Source: Neostapfia colusana
Lineage: Eukaryota > Streptophyta > Magnoliopsida > Poales > Poaceae
Direction of reading: 5' to 3'
DNA length: 64,000 nt
Assembly: GCA_030760725.1 (NCBI GenBank)
Contig: JASWHV010000008.1
Span: 32,522,720-32,586,719, forward strand
In this document: piece after piece, positions 54,693 to 64,000 of the stretch
Layout of the letters: each line of letters begins with the position of its first letter
Numbering within the stretch: position 1 is the first letter of the stretch
Translations under genes and position numbers: made by a program
The notes under the pieces: model-generated
Seen by the model: only the letters and a program-made list of their open reading frames with translations
Told to the model about the DNA's origin: nothing
The model's database searches: none

Positions 54693-57174
54693 AGATTTTC
54701 TTCCGTAACTCCGGGTTACGGGGTACGACGATCCGGTCCTTGAACCATAGGACGCCGTCTCCGTCCTTCCGGAAACATTTCAGCTCCCCACTGTCTACAC
54801 GTCTCCGCAAATGCGACATGCCCTTGTCATGTTTCTGAGCTGCCGCTATCTCTTCATGGATGGTGGGGATCAAAGCTAGGTTGTAGAGAGCTCCGTGTGG
54901 AATCACATGCAGTGGTGGTTCGCTCTCTTCCAACCGTGTGATGGTCAGATTGTTGACGTGTGACTTGCGGCTCAGCGCATCTGCCACTACGTTTGCTTTG
55001 CCGGGGTGATAATGGATTTCTATTTTGTAATCCTTTATCAACTCTAACCATCTTTGCTGCCTCATGTTCAGCTCCTTCTGAGTGAATATGTACTTGAGGC
55101 TCTTGTGGTCGGTATATAAATGTACGAGGTTACCGAGTAGGTAGTGCCTCCACATTTTCATTGCAAGTACCACGGCAGCGAGCTCCAAGTCGTGAGTTGG
55201 ATAATTTTGCTCATGGTTTCTAAGCTGTCGTGACCCATATGTGACCACTCTTCGGTCTTGCATCAGCACACATCCAAGCCCAATGCCGGACGCATCGCAG
55301 TACACATTGAACGGTTCTGTTGTGTCTGGCTGCGCCAAAACCGGTGCTGATGTCAGGTGCTTCACTAATGCCTTGAACGCTACTTCACATTCGGGACTCC
55401 AAACATATTTGGTAGCCTTCTTTAGCAGCTCCGTCATAGGCTTGGCAATCTTTGAGAAGTTTGGGATGAACCTCCAATAATATCCCGCGAGTCCGAGGAA
55501 ACTCCGTACCTCGTGAACAGTTCTCAGGGATTTCCAATTCAGCACTTGTGTGATCTTGCTCGGGTCTACGGCGATACCCTCCGCTGAGATGATATGCCCG
55601 AGAAAAGGAACTTGCGATATCCAGAATTTGCATTTGCTGAATTTCACGTATAGCTTGTGATCCCGCAGCCGTTGCAAGACTATAGGCAGATGCTTCTTGT
55701 GATCTTCCTCCGACTTGGAATATACCAATATGTCGTCGATGAAGACTACGACAAACTTGTCCAGCTCCGGCATGAATACCGAGTTCATCAAATACATGAA
55801 GTGTGCTGGAGCATTGGTGAGGCCGAAGGACATGACCAGGTACTCATAAAGTCCGTACCTCGTCGAGAAAGCCATCTTTGGAATATCTTCAGCCCGTATC
55901 TTAATCTGATGGTACCCGGATCTTAAATCCATCTTGGAAAAGATCTTTGCATCGACCAACTGATCAAACAACATGTCGATCCGTGGCAACAGGTACTTGT
56001 TCTTGATGGTTACGGCGTTAAGTGGATGATAGTCCACGCAAAGCCGTAACGTCTCGTCTTTCTTCTTCACGAATAATACCGAACAGCCCCATGGCAAGGA
56101 GCTCGGCCTAATAAAACCCTTCTCCAGCAGATCCGTTAGCTGGGTCTTCAGTTGAGCCAACTCCTTGGGCGCCATCTTGTACGGCCTTCGGGATATTGGC
56201 ATCGTTCCTGGTGCAAGTTCAATCTTGAACTCCACCTCTCTATTTGGCGGCATCCCCGGTAAATCATCCGGGAACACGTCAGGGAACTCTCGGACCACTG
56301 GAATATCTTCCAATCTGATGGTTGTGGATTGATAGACACTTGGAAGTTTTATTTCTGGACTGTCCAGAAATAAGGAATGAGATTCGTGCACTTCTGAGTT
56401 CAAGTGCACAACTCGGAGGACGGTGTCTAAAACAGTGCCGTGGCGGGTTAACCACGACATCCCTAAGATGACATCGACCTTTTGTCCCTCTAAAATTATG
56501 AGAGACGTAGTGTATACTCTACCCTCTAAGCATAATGGCGCTTTTGGGACCATCATGCTTGCTGAAATTTTCCCACCTGGTGAACAGATCACATAAGGAC
56601 TATCGGTGGGTAGTATTTGCAAGCTATATCTGTCAATGAAAGCTTGGCTAATGAAGCTATGCGTGGCGCCTGAATCAAACAATACTATGGCGGGATGCTG
56701 GTGGAGTTGGAACATACCCGCAAATATTGGCTCACCCTCCGGCACGTCCTCTATGGCAAGTTGGTGGATAGTACCGGGCCTAGGGTTTTCCCGCCGTGCA
56801 TTAGTGGGGTGCCGGGGTTGATTCCTCCCGAGAAGTTGTGGTGCAACTCCGCCGCCTTGTCTCTCCGGACAACTGCTGGTGAAGTGTCCTGGATGACCAC
56901 ATTTGTAGCATGTGGCCACTGCTTGTCCGGTGCTCGGGGGACGAAAGCCCGGCATACGCTGCTGAGGTGTATACGCACGCGGCATCGCCCGCTGCTGCTG
57001 TTGTTGTCGTGGAGGTGGTGCTGGCAGTGTCGGCCTGAATGCCAGTGAAGAATACGACCGACTGCGGAATGGCATCGACCTCTGTGGTGGCTGCCAGCGT
57101 GGACCTGATGGTGGGAGATTCACCATCCGAAATTTCTGAGAAGGACCGCCTCCTTCTCCACTGCTTTGCGGCAC
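54565..57174 (-). pseudogene. Element B Gag C-terminus, protease, RT and RNase H
   Basis: An 869-codon frame in phase with gag upstream, separated only by a TGA at 57178-57180. It carries a CCHC knuckle CYKCGHPGHFTSSC, protease IVLFDSGATHSFIS with ILGMSWLTRHG, RT from about RPYKMAPKELAQL with LRSGYHQIKI and catalytic VVFIDDILVYS, RNase H (YCDASGIGLGCVL, YTDHKSLKYIF), and the linker to integrase (HPGKANVVADALSRK, LSKFSIHPGS). It goes out of frame just after IHPGS (about 54640). PR and RT motifs are intact, so damage is limited to the stop before it and the shift after it. Confidence 0.92.
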
Positions 57175-58020
57175 GCTTCACTTCCTCTCCGTTGCCGCTA
57201 ACTTCTTGCCGTAGTCCTCCTGAACAATCGCCGCATCAATTATGTCGTTGAGGCTGCCGCGATTGAACATCGCCAATTTGTCCTTCAGGAGCGGGTTAAG
57301 CCCCTGGTAGAAGTGGTCCCTCCGCTTCTCGTCGGTATCAGCGTGATACGACGAATGGGGCGTGATATCGTTGAACACCCTGGAGTATTCCAGCGTGTTC
57401 CGGCTCCCTTTCTGCAGGTGTAGAAACTCCTGCGTCTTCCTCTTCATCAGACCTGGCGGTATGTGATAGGCCCTGAAGGCCGTCCGGAACTCCGCCCAGG
57501 TCATAACTCGGTCGGTGGGCTGTGAAGCACTGTAGTTTGCCCACCACGCGCTCGCGGATCCCTGGAGCTGCTGGACCGCGAACTGAGTCTTGCGCTGCTC
57601 TCTTATTTGGAGCAGCCCGAACTTCATCTCTATCGTGAGGAGCCAGTTGTCAGCATCGAGGGGTTCATCCGCCCTTGAGAATACCGGGGGATGAGTCGCT
57701 AGGAAGTCGGAGTAGGAGCTCTGTTGACGCTCCTCACGATCTTGACGTCTCTCTGGTCGAGACGTATTTGCAATAAGGGTCTGCAGAAACTCCGTGTGCT
57801 GCTGATGAGAACCCGCCATTGCCGCAACGATGTCGGCCAATGTAACCGTTGGCGGTGGCGGTGGCGGTGTTTGCTGTTGCTGTTGCTGCTGTTGCTGCTG
57901 CTGTCCTGAGGAGTCCTCGGGAGGCTGTTGGGAGGTTTCTCCCCCTTGACTAGAACCCCCAACGTCCGGGTTGGCACGAGTACGAGTCATTCTGAAATTC
58001 AAAACAGCAGCAATCAGCAC
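57175..58020 (-). pseudogene. Element B gag, N-terminal part, with polyglutamine tract
   Basis: 280 codons, ATG at 58020 (a second in-frame Met, MTRTRANPDVGG, lies at about 57990 and is the likelier start by family). A run of 11 Gln then Pro is encoded by the CTG/TTG repeat at 57870-57902 on the plus strand. The gag domain follows (DADNWLLTIEMKFG, ASAWWANYSASQP, LQKGSRNTLEY, FYQGLNPLLKDKLAMFN). It ends ERK at a TGA (57178-57180) where relatives read through. The polyglutamine repeat is the kind that varies in length between copies. Confidence 0.9.
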
Positions 58021-58263
58021 ATGTCATACTTAAAAATTCCATATGAAACAGTAGGTATTGAAGTGACGCATGAATAATTTGCACAACATTTACATATATT
58101 GATAAATCATAAACTTTATACAAAATACATTATTCTCAGTCTCCGAGAAGTCGTGCTCATGTCGTCACTACCTATACATACGCTACTGCCTAAACGACAT
58201 GTCACCGGTTACAAAAGTTTGGGTTGCACTATCCTGGTTGCCCTACTTGGCAACGGTAACCCC
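58021..58263 (-). other. Spacer between orf0 and gag of B
   Basis: 243 bp with no recognisable feature, equivalent to the orf0-gag spacer of C. Confidence 0.6.
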
Positions 58264-58607
58264 CTACTCGGAGTAGAACTCGACCTCCTGCAGGTCGTCC
58301 TCCTCCGGCACCTCTGCTGGTGGCTGCGGATCTACAACCTCCCCTCCCATCTCGGGTTCTCCCATTGCCGGAAGACCCAAGACCACCGGTATGCCCAATA
58401 CCGGAGGTACGAGGTCCTGCAATGCATGCACCTTGTCCATGGCTTGGTTGTAGTCTTCTTCCCAGCCTTGTCCTTCCTCAATAGCGTCGTCTCGCTCTTG
58501 AGTAAGGTCCTCGTTCTGCTGGGTTAGCGTCTGCACCAGTTCTTGCAACGCCGCGATGTCGACACGGCTCTTCTTCTTCGCCTTCTTCAGACGATGCAAC
58601 TGATTAT
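58264..58607 (-). pseudogene. Element B orf0, C-terminal part
   Basis: Continues orf0 after the copia D insertion: NQLHRLKKAKKKSRVD, then a coiled-coil-like helix (LQELVQTLTQQNEDLTQERDDAIEEG) and a Pro/Glu/Asp-rich acidic tail ending EFYSE at 58264. D plus its duplication is 4710 bp, a multiple of three, so both sides remain in the same frame numerically. The helical-then-acidic ending parallels orf0 of C despite no clear residue alignment. Confidence 0.78.
58603..58607. repeat. Target-site duplication of copia D, left copy
   Basis: ATTAT, repeated at 63313-63317. Taking this pair sets the LTR ends as TGTTAGAATC and ATCAATCAACA. Confidence 0.85.
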
Positions 58608-58992
58608 TGTTAGAATCAAATGACAAGAAAGTGTAGATCAAAACAGAGGAGACACAGATTTTAACGTGGAAAAACCTTCCAAATCGGAAGGGAAAAAACC
58701 ACGGGCACTGGCCGGCAAATTTCACTATATCAGGAGGTTTACAATAGTGGGAGATTACAATCTCTTTTTCATGCCTCTCCCGGCGGCTCACAAGGGATAT
58801 TTATAGGTGGCGACTTAGAGTCCTAACCCTAGACGATCCATACCGCGGGGGGTTCCCCCCCCCCCCCGCACCCCCCGGCGTCTCGAGCGGGCCTTGGCTG
58901 CTGCGCAGCCCACCATATGGCAGATTTCCTCCGCTTCGCTACGGAAATCCTGCCTCTTTTATCTTCATTAGAATTTGGATCATCAATCAAAA
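58608..58992 (-). repeat. Copia D 3' LTR (left), longer copy
   Basis: 385 bp. Relative to the right LTR it keeps about 140 bp (near 58788-58928) that include TATTTATA at 58798-58805 (TATAAATA on the element strand, a likely TATA box) and a G6-TT-C14 homopolymer stretch near 58849-58868. Its inner end reads TCAATCAAAA, where the other LTR has TCAATCAACA. Confidence 0.88.
58849..58868. repeat. G/C homopolymer stretch in D LTR
   Basis: Six G, two T, then about 14 C, present only in the left LTR. Such runs are prone to assembly and sequencing error, so the exact length should not be trusted. Confidence 0.8.
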
Positions 58993-59158
58993 AACTCCAC
59001 CTTGAGACAAATTCCTTCTTGTACCTTTAAAATAGTAATCCTCCATCTCAATGAACAATTCAACTGCCGGTGCCAAAAGCCACTGGAGGCTAGTTAGTAA
59101 TACCAACCAAGTTTGATTAGCAATAGGAACAGATTTTGTCATCATGTATGCAGGATTA
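58993..59158 (-). promoter_or_regulatory. Copia D PPT and 3' untranslated region
   Basis: CTCCACCTTGAGAC on the plus strand next to the LTR reads GTCTCAAGGTGGAG on the element strand, the usual PPT of this copia group. The rest is non-coding. Confidence 0.75.
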
Positions 59159-60490
59159 TCATGAGTGCTGATTTTGCAAATTTTGATAGTGCCTTGATCC
59201 TCTCATGATCAAGGCATCTTTGGTAAGATATATGGCACTTTGACTATCACAATGTAAGGTGATGCAAGACTGAGATCCACAAAGTTCTTAATACAGACCT
59301 TTCAACCAAATTACCTCATTACATGCCTCAGAGATAGCCATATATTCTGCCTCTGTAGTAGACAAGGCAACTGTAGCTTGTAAACAAGCTTTCCAACTCA
59401 CAGCACAACCCCCAACAGTGAAAACATATCCTGTGAGAGACCTTCTCTTGTCTAAATCAGCAGCATAATCAGCATCAACATAGCCAATGAGACCATCTCT
59501 AGTCCTTCCAAAACACAAACAATCACTAGAAGAACCACGCAAGTACCTGAAAATCCACTGCACTGCCTTCCAGTGTTCTTTGCCAGGGTTAGACATGTAT
59601 CTTCTAACAACGCTCATAGCATGTGATAAATCAGGACGTGAGCATACCATAGCATACATGAGAGACCCAACAGAACTAGAGTATGGAACTTTTGACATAT
59701 ACTCAATTTCATCATCAGTTTCTGCACACTGAGAAATAGACAACATAAAATGAGGGGCCAACGGTGTACTCACAGGTTTAGCATTATCCATGTTGAAGTG
59801 GTGAAGGACCTTTTCAATATAATTTTTCTGACACAAATAGAGAAGCCCGGATTTCCTATCCCTGATTATCTCCATGCCAAGGATTTTCTTAGTAGCACCA
59901 AGATCCTTCATATCAAATGTACTACTCAAGCGTGCCTTTAAAGTAGTCACTTCTTTCTTGCTCTTGGCAGCAATCAACATATAGCAATAGGTATATAGGT
60001 GATCCATCGACAACTTTAATGTATACACAACTGTCAAACTGAGATCTAGCAAAGCCATTTGAATCATAAAAGAATCAAACCTCTTATACCACTGCCTTGG
60101 AGATTGCTTCAAGCCATATAATGACTTCTTCAACTTGCAGACATAGTCTTCTTTTCCAGGGACAATGAACCCCTCAGGCTGGTCCATGTAAATGTCTTCC
60201 TCCAAGTCTCCATGTAAAAAAGCGGTTTTCACATATAGCTGCTCAAGCTCATAATCATGCATAGCAACAATACTGAGGAAAGTACGAATAGAACTGTGCT
60301 TCACAACTGGAGAATAGACATAAGTATAATCAATACCTAGAATTTGACTAAATCCTTTAGCAACTAACCTTGCTTTATACCTTGCAGGTTCATTTGGAGT
60401 CATTCCTTCCATTCTTTTATAAATCCACTTGCACTTAACAGGCTTCTTGCTAGTGGGCAAAGGAATAATTTCCCAGGTACCATTTTTCTA
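59159..60490 (-). pseudogene. Copia D reverse transcriptase and RNase H, catalytic motif lost
   Basis: Open from 60460 to a TAA at 59288 (390 aa), in the same frame as the integrase part but separated from it by a TAG at 60488-60490. RT motifs: KWIYKRMEGM, ARLVAKGFSQ, KTAFLHGDLEEDIYM, YGLKQSPRQWYKRFD. The segment that should hold the catalytic YVDD motif instead reads LYTYCYMLIAAKS, so the two Asp residues are gone after small indels. RNase H follows (YVDADYAADLDKRRS, STTEAEYMAISEA). After the TAA the frame continues about 40 codons and then loses the RNase H C-terminus near 59160. Confidence 0.9.
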
Positions 60491-61291
60491 AAGTGACTCT
60501 ATCTCATCATGCATTGCACCAATCCACTTTGTACTATTAGCAGACAAGATAGCTTCTGTATAATTGGAAGGCTCATGAACACCTTCAATTTCTTCTGCAA
60601 CACTCAAGGCAAAAGCAACATTACATTCTTCAATCCACCTTGTTGGGCGAATAATCTCCCTCTGAGGTCGAGATTCGGCGAGAGACTCCTGTGGTGGCTG
60701 CACACTAGGTGTGGAATGTGTAGCAGGAGAAAAATTTTCAGTAGCAGGGTGAACATCAACAACACTTTGACTTGGAGCAGCAACATCATCATTAACTAGC
60801 TCCACCTGCACGCTGATAGTCTCAGGTTTTTGGTTATTAGAACTGGTAGTCAAGTCATTTGTGAACATAGTAGATTCATTGAATACAACATTTCTACTAT
60901 AAAATGCCTTCTGTTTTTCTGTATCCCATAATTTATAAGCTTTGACACCAGTACCATAACCCAAGAAAATGCACTTGATAGCTCTAGGCCCAAGTTTTCC
61001 ATTATCAACATGTGCATAAGCAATGCTGCCAAAAACTCTCAATTTAGAATAGTCACAAGGTGAGCCAGACCATACCTCGATTGGAGTTTTCTTATCAATA
61101 CTTGTGGAAGGAGAACGGTTTATTAAGTAGCACGCCGTGGAAGCAGATTCTGCCCAGAATTTTCTGCTTAAACCCGAATTGGAAAGCATACAACGGGCCT
61201 TTAAAATTATTGTTTTGTTCATGCGTTCCGCAACACCGTTTTGTTGAGGAGTGTATGGAATTATATGGTGCCTCACAATTCCTTCCTGCAA
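60488..61291 (-). pseudogene. Copia D integrase C-terminal part
   Basis: 267 aa beginning MQEGIVRHHIIPYTPQQNGVAERMN, the end of the DDE core, then the conserved FWAESASTACYLINRSPST and LRVFGSIAYAH blocks, and the Ser/Pro/Thr linker to RT. It is one frame off the upstream 601-aa frame (shift within 61273-61291). Ends at a TAG (60488-60490) just before RT. Confidence 0.9.
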
Positions 61292-63009
61292 TAATATTTA
61301 AATGCACTGGAACAGAACTCCATGCCATTATCAGTTCTTAGAATTTTTACTTTCCTTTCTGTTTGCTTTTCGACCATAACCTTCCACTCTTTGAATGACT
61401 GAAATGCATCTGATTTATGCTTCAGAAAATATGGCCAAACTCGATGTGAGTAATCATCAATAATAGTTAACATGTAACTAGCACCACCATGAGATGTTTT
61501 TCGAGAAGGACCCCATAAATCAGCATGCACATAATCAAGAATACCTTTAGTATTATGGATAGAAGTGTTGAACTTGACTCTTTTATGCTTACCAAACACA
61601 CAATGCTCACAAAAGTCAAGTGATTCTGCCTTGCAACCTTCAAGTAGGCCTCTTTTGCTTAATTCTGCCAAACCAAGTGCACTCATATGCCCAAGACGCA
61701 TATGCCAAATTTTAGTGGTATTAGACTGATCAGGAGCAACCACGGCATTAGCAGTAAATGTACTGCCTCGAAGCACATATAATTTGACAGCTTTTAAATC
61801 ACCTTTCATGACAATGAGAGAACCTTTGGTTACCTTCAAAACTCCACATTCAGTGGAATATTTGTACCCTTTCACGTCGAGGGTACTAAGGGAGATGAGA
61901 TTCCTGGACATGGTTGGGACATGCCGTACTTCTGTTAACGTTCGTACAATCCCATCGAACATTCTGATTTGAACAGTACCAATGCCTGTGACCTCACATG
62001 CCGTGTTGTCACCCATCCTCACGATGTCACCTTTCTGTATAGGCTCATAAACACTAAAAAGATCTCTGTTAGTGCAGACATGATATGAGCAAGCAGAATC
62101 AAGTATCCATTGAGCATCTTCAGTGACACATCCAGCAAATGCAATAAGTACAGTATCATTATCAGAATTCTCATCAGAGACAACGGAGGCACTACCTTCA
62201 GGCTTACCCTTTTTTCCGTTTCTCTTTTCTTTGTTCTGCAGCTTCCAACAATCATCGATGACATGATTGTCCTTCTTGCAGTACCGGAAGAATTTATCAT
62301 CTCGTCGTCCCCTGGATTTGGAACGACTTCTTTGATTTTTCTTGCTGTTACCTTTATTTCCTGAATTTGATTTCTTTTGTTCACTTCGGCTAGGAACATT
62401 CAATGCCTCTCCGTTAGAATGACCAGCATCTTCCGAGTTTACCATCTGTTTCATCTTTTCTTTTGCTGTCAAAGCCTCATAGACCTCGGCCACGGTTAGA
62501 GTATCATGACTATATAGAATAGTATCTCGAAAGTTTGCATACGAAGGCGGAAGTGAACAGACGAGAAGAAGAGCCAGGTCTTCATCTTCAAATTTTACCT
62601 CCATTGATAACAGATCGGCAACGATCTCCTTGAACACAGATATGTGTGTGAGAACAGATCCACATTCCTGCAACTTGTGCATGAACAACTTCATCTTGAT
62701 GCGCATCTTGCTAGTTAGATCTTTCGACATGCAGATCAATTCTAGCTTCAACCAAACCGCCGCAGCGGTTTGCTCCTCCAAGCACTCCTGCAAAACATTG
62801 TTTGAAAGTTGCAGATGGATCTGAGATAAGGCCTTACGATCTTTTCTTTTCTCTTCGTCCGTCCACTCATTCTGGTTCTTCCAAAAACCCTCAAGGGCTT
62901 CGTCTAGATCATGATGCGCCAGCACTGCCCGCATCTTTACTTGCCACAATGAAAATCTTGTGTCGAAATCCAACAGCGGAAGATCATACTTCATCGTCGT
63001 TGATGCCAT
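61273..63009 (-). pseudogene. Copia D Gag, protease and integrase N-terminal part
   Basis: The start MASTTMKYDLP at 63009 lies about 45 bp after the primer-binding site (longer ORF starts upstream read into the LTR and are not used). Gag is of UBN2/copia type (WQVKMRAVLAHHDLD, MKLFMHKLQECGSV). The CCHC knuckle reads FRYCKKDNHVIDDCW, with the first Cys replaced by Phe. Protease: WILDSACSYHVC, in which the usual DSG is DSA. The integrase HHCC finger is HMRLGHMSALGL ... CEHCVFGKHKRVKF. The DDE core begins VHADLWGPS, LTIIDDYSHRVW, LRTDNGMEFCS. The frame ends at a stop at 61273 because of a frameshift. Confidence 0.9.
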
Positions 63010-63053
63010 GTGCCTGGCAGCACGAACCCTAGAACAGGGGATCAAAACTCTGG

Positions 63054-63066
63054 CTTTGATACCACT
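63054..63066 (-). promoter_or_regulatory. Copia D primer-binding site
   Basis: On the element strand TGGTATCAAAGCC next to the 5' LTR. One base differs from the TGGTATCAGAGCC of the other elements. Confidence 0.85.
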
Positions 63067-63312
63067 TGTTAGAATCAAACGACAAGAAAGTGAAGATCAA
63101 AACAGAGGAGACGCAGAATTTAACGTGGAAAACCCCTCCAAATCGGAAGGGAAAAAACCACGGGCACTGGCCGGCAAATTTCACTATATCAGGAGGTTTA
63201 CAATTGTGGGAGATTACAATCTCTTTTTCAAGCCTCCCGGCGACGGGCCTCCGCTTCGCTACGGAAATCCTGCCTCTTTTATCTTCATTAGAATTTGGAT
63301 CATCAATCAACA
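63067..63312 (-). repeat. Copia D 5' LTR (right), shortened copy
   Basis: 246 bp. It matches the left LTR at both ends but lacks the 140-bp middle with the TATA-like box, joining CCCGGCGACGGGCC to CTCCGCTTCG. As the 5' LTR this would be the promoter copy. Confidence 0.88.
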
Positions 63313-63917
63313 ATTATGCTGTTCGTTCAGTCGCTTGATCGTCGGAAGAAGCACATTGCGGAGTGCGCTGTGAGCACTATCGAAATGGTCTCCACGGCTT
63401 GTGCTCTCCTTGATCTTTGCGGCGAGATGCTCCGTATGAACAGCTTGGCTGTCCATCACGGCCTTTCCCGCCCTCATTTGGAGGCTGAGGTTCGCCACTG
63501 CGGGGCTGTACCTTTGGCAACCCGGATCGGTTGCCTCCCTGTACCTCAACTTCGCACACATGATTCGCCCATCCCTCCACCGGAATGAGTGCATATGGAG
63601 TGCCCTCCATCGATCTCACGTGTAGCTGGCAGAAACGTGACATGGTGTCACGGGCTGCCACTTGCCACATTCCCTCGGGTTGTCTACCTCTCACTGTGAC
63701 GGTGAATGGCGCCCACCCGGGTGGCGTAGGTCCTGCCGGAACCTCGACATGGATTATCCACGTCTTGTTCCCCTCCTCACTTCTTCCTTGGCGAAGTACT
63801 GCGGCATCTAGTTGTACCCAAAATATTGAAGCATCTGCTTCAATGCTTCCGGATAGCCGCTGTGGTGAGAACAGTGAGATTCCACCCACCCGTTCTCGAA
63901 CTGTTTATCCGCTGTCA
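63313..63917 (-). pseudogene. Element B orf0, N-terminal and middle part, frameshifted
   Basis: Probable start MTADKQFENGW at 63917. An in-frame TAG follows near 63808-63810, then a frameshift near 63770-63790 into the frame reading TWIIHVEVPAGPTPPG, APFTVTVRGRQPEG and AARDTMSRFC. A second shift near 63550 returns to the original frame (AVANLSLQMRAGKAVMD, HTEHLAAKIKEST) up to the D insertion. The GP-x-x-P ... FTVTVRG ... AARDTMSRFC succession resembles the second half of a double-stranded-RNA-binding fold, which is only a visual impression. Position (upstream of gag, same strand) and the acidic, helical C-terminus at 58264-58607 mark it as this lineage's orf0. Confidence 0.72.
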
Positions 63918-64000
63918 TCTGTAAAAATATATTTGAGAAATGTAAAATATTTATTTTAACAGTAAGCCATTGAGTTATAACACAAAACATTTCATTGAAC
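63918..64000 (-). other. Element B leader, cut by window edge
   Basis: AT-rich sequence upstream of B orf0. The primer-binding site and right LTR of B lie beyond the window. Confidence 0.6.

Larger units (their letters stand above)
58608..63312 (-). mobile_element. Tnt1/Tork-like Ty1/copia element D, defective
   Basis: A 4.7-kb minus-strand element with short LTRs (58608-58992 left, 63067-63312 right), primer-binding site, single-frame gag-pol remnant, PPT and TSD ATTAT. Gag of the MxxYDLPLLDFDTRFSLWQVKM type and the Pol sequence place it in the Tnt1/Tork-like group. It interrupts orf0 of B. It is dead in several ways: stops, a frameshift, loss of the RT catalytic motif, and loss of the TATA region in the 5' LTR. 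Confidence 0.93.

Noticed and set aside
57691..57909. Plus-strand leucine-rich ORF opposite the polyglutamine repeat
   Set aside because: Antisense shadow of the CAG-type repeat in gag.
1..64000. CRISPR array, bacterial operon, phage or integron features
   Set aside because: No direct-repeat/spacer array, no ribosome-binding-site-driven operons. All coding sequence is plant LTR-retrotransposon.

Overview
The window reads as a piece of plant intergenic heterochromatin, most likely from a grass. The basis is long-LTR Ty3/gypsy chromoviruses of the Tekay/Del type (RIRE3/RIRE8-like), a Sirevirus-type Ty1/copia element, a Tnt1/Tork-like copia element and a piece of Cassandra, the 5S-carrying terminal-repeat element. 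No host protein gene, tRNA gene or functional rRNA gene can be supported. Essentially all 64 kb is retrotransposon, inserted one into another. Species cannot be read from the sequence.

Layout, outermost to innermost. (X) 1-1026 is part of an old Sirevirus LTR, minus strand. (A) A minus-strand gypsy element entered X at about 1027. Its left LTR is 1027-1659 plus 18880-22564, its broken gag-pol is 22629-27091, and its leader is 27092-27953. (E1) A plus-strand gypsy element (1660-18879, TSD GATAC) sits inside A's LTR. It carries a Cassandra-derived insert at its primer-binding site (5078-5582) and a 4-kb solo LTR (S, 10211-14252, TSD CGAGA) inside its integrase. (B) A second minus-strand gypsy element starts at 27954 inside A's leader and runs past the right edge. 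Its left LTR (27954-28824 plus 38499-40628) is split by a complete plus-strand Sirevirus (28825-38498, TSD CACAC). The edge of its PPT region is split by a complete, very young minus-strand gypsy element (C, 40666-53379, TSD GATTA). Its extra orf0 is split by a minus-strand Tnt1-like copia (D, 58608-63312, TSD ATTAT). B's gag-pol lies at 53418-58020 and the distal half of its orf0 at 63313-63917.

Functional state. Only C looks intact: it has a 1489-aa Gag-Pol, a 259-aa orf0 upstream of gag, a perfect Met-tRNA primer-binding site, a PPT, and LTRs that by eye differ by two substitutions plus three small indels over 3.44 kb. E1, A, B, D and the Sirevirus all carry stops and frameshifts. The Sirevirus is the least damaged (two in-frame stops and one frameshift; its LTRs differ by roughly 2.5-3 percent by eye).

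Points of most interest: the gypsy/Cassandra chimera at a duplicated primer-binding site; orf0, present in two gypsy lineages with a similar overall design (basic or folded N-terminus, helical middle, acidic tail) but absent from A; a perfect or wobble-paired hairpin immediately before the PPT in all four gypsy elements; and a strongly conserved block in otherwise diverged gypsy LTRs.
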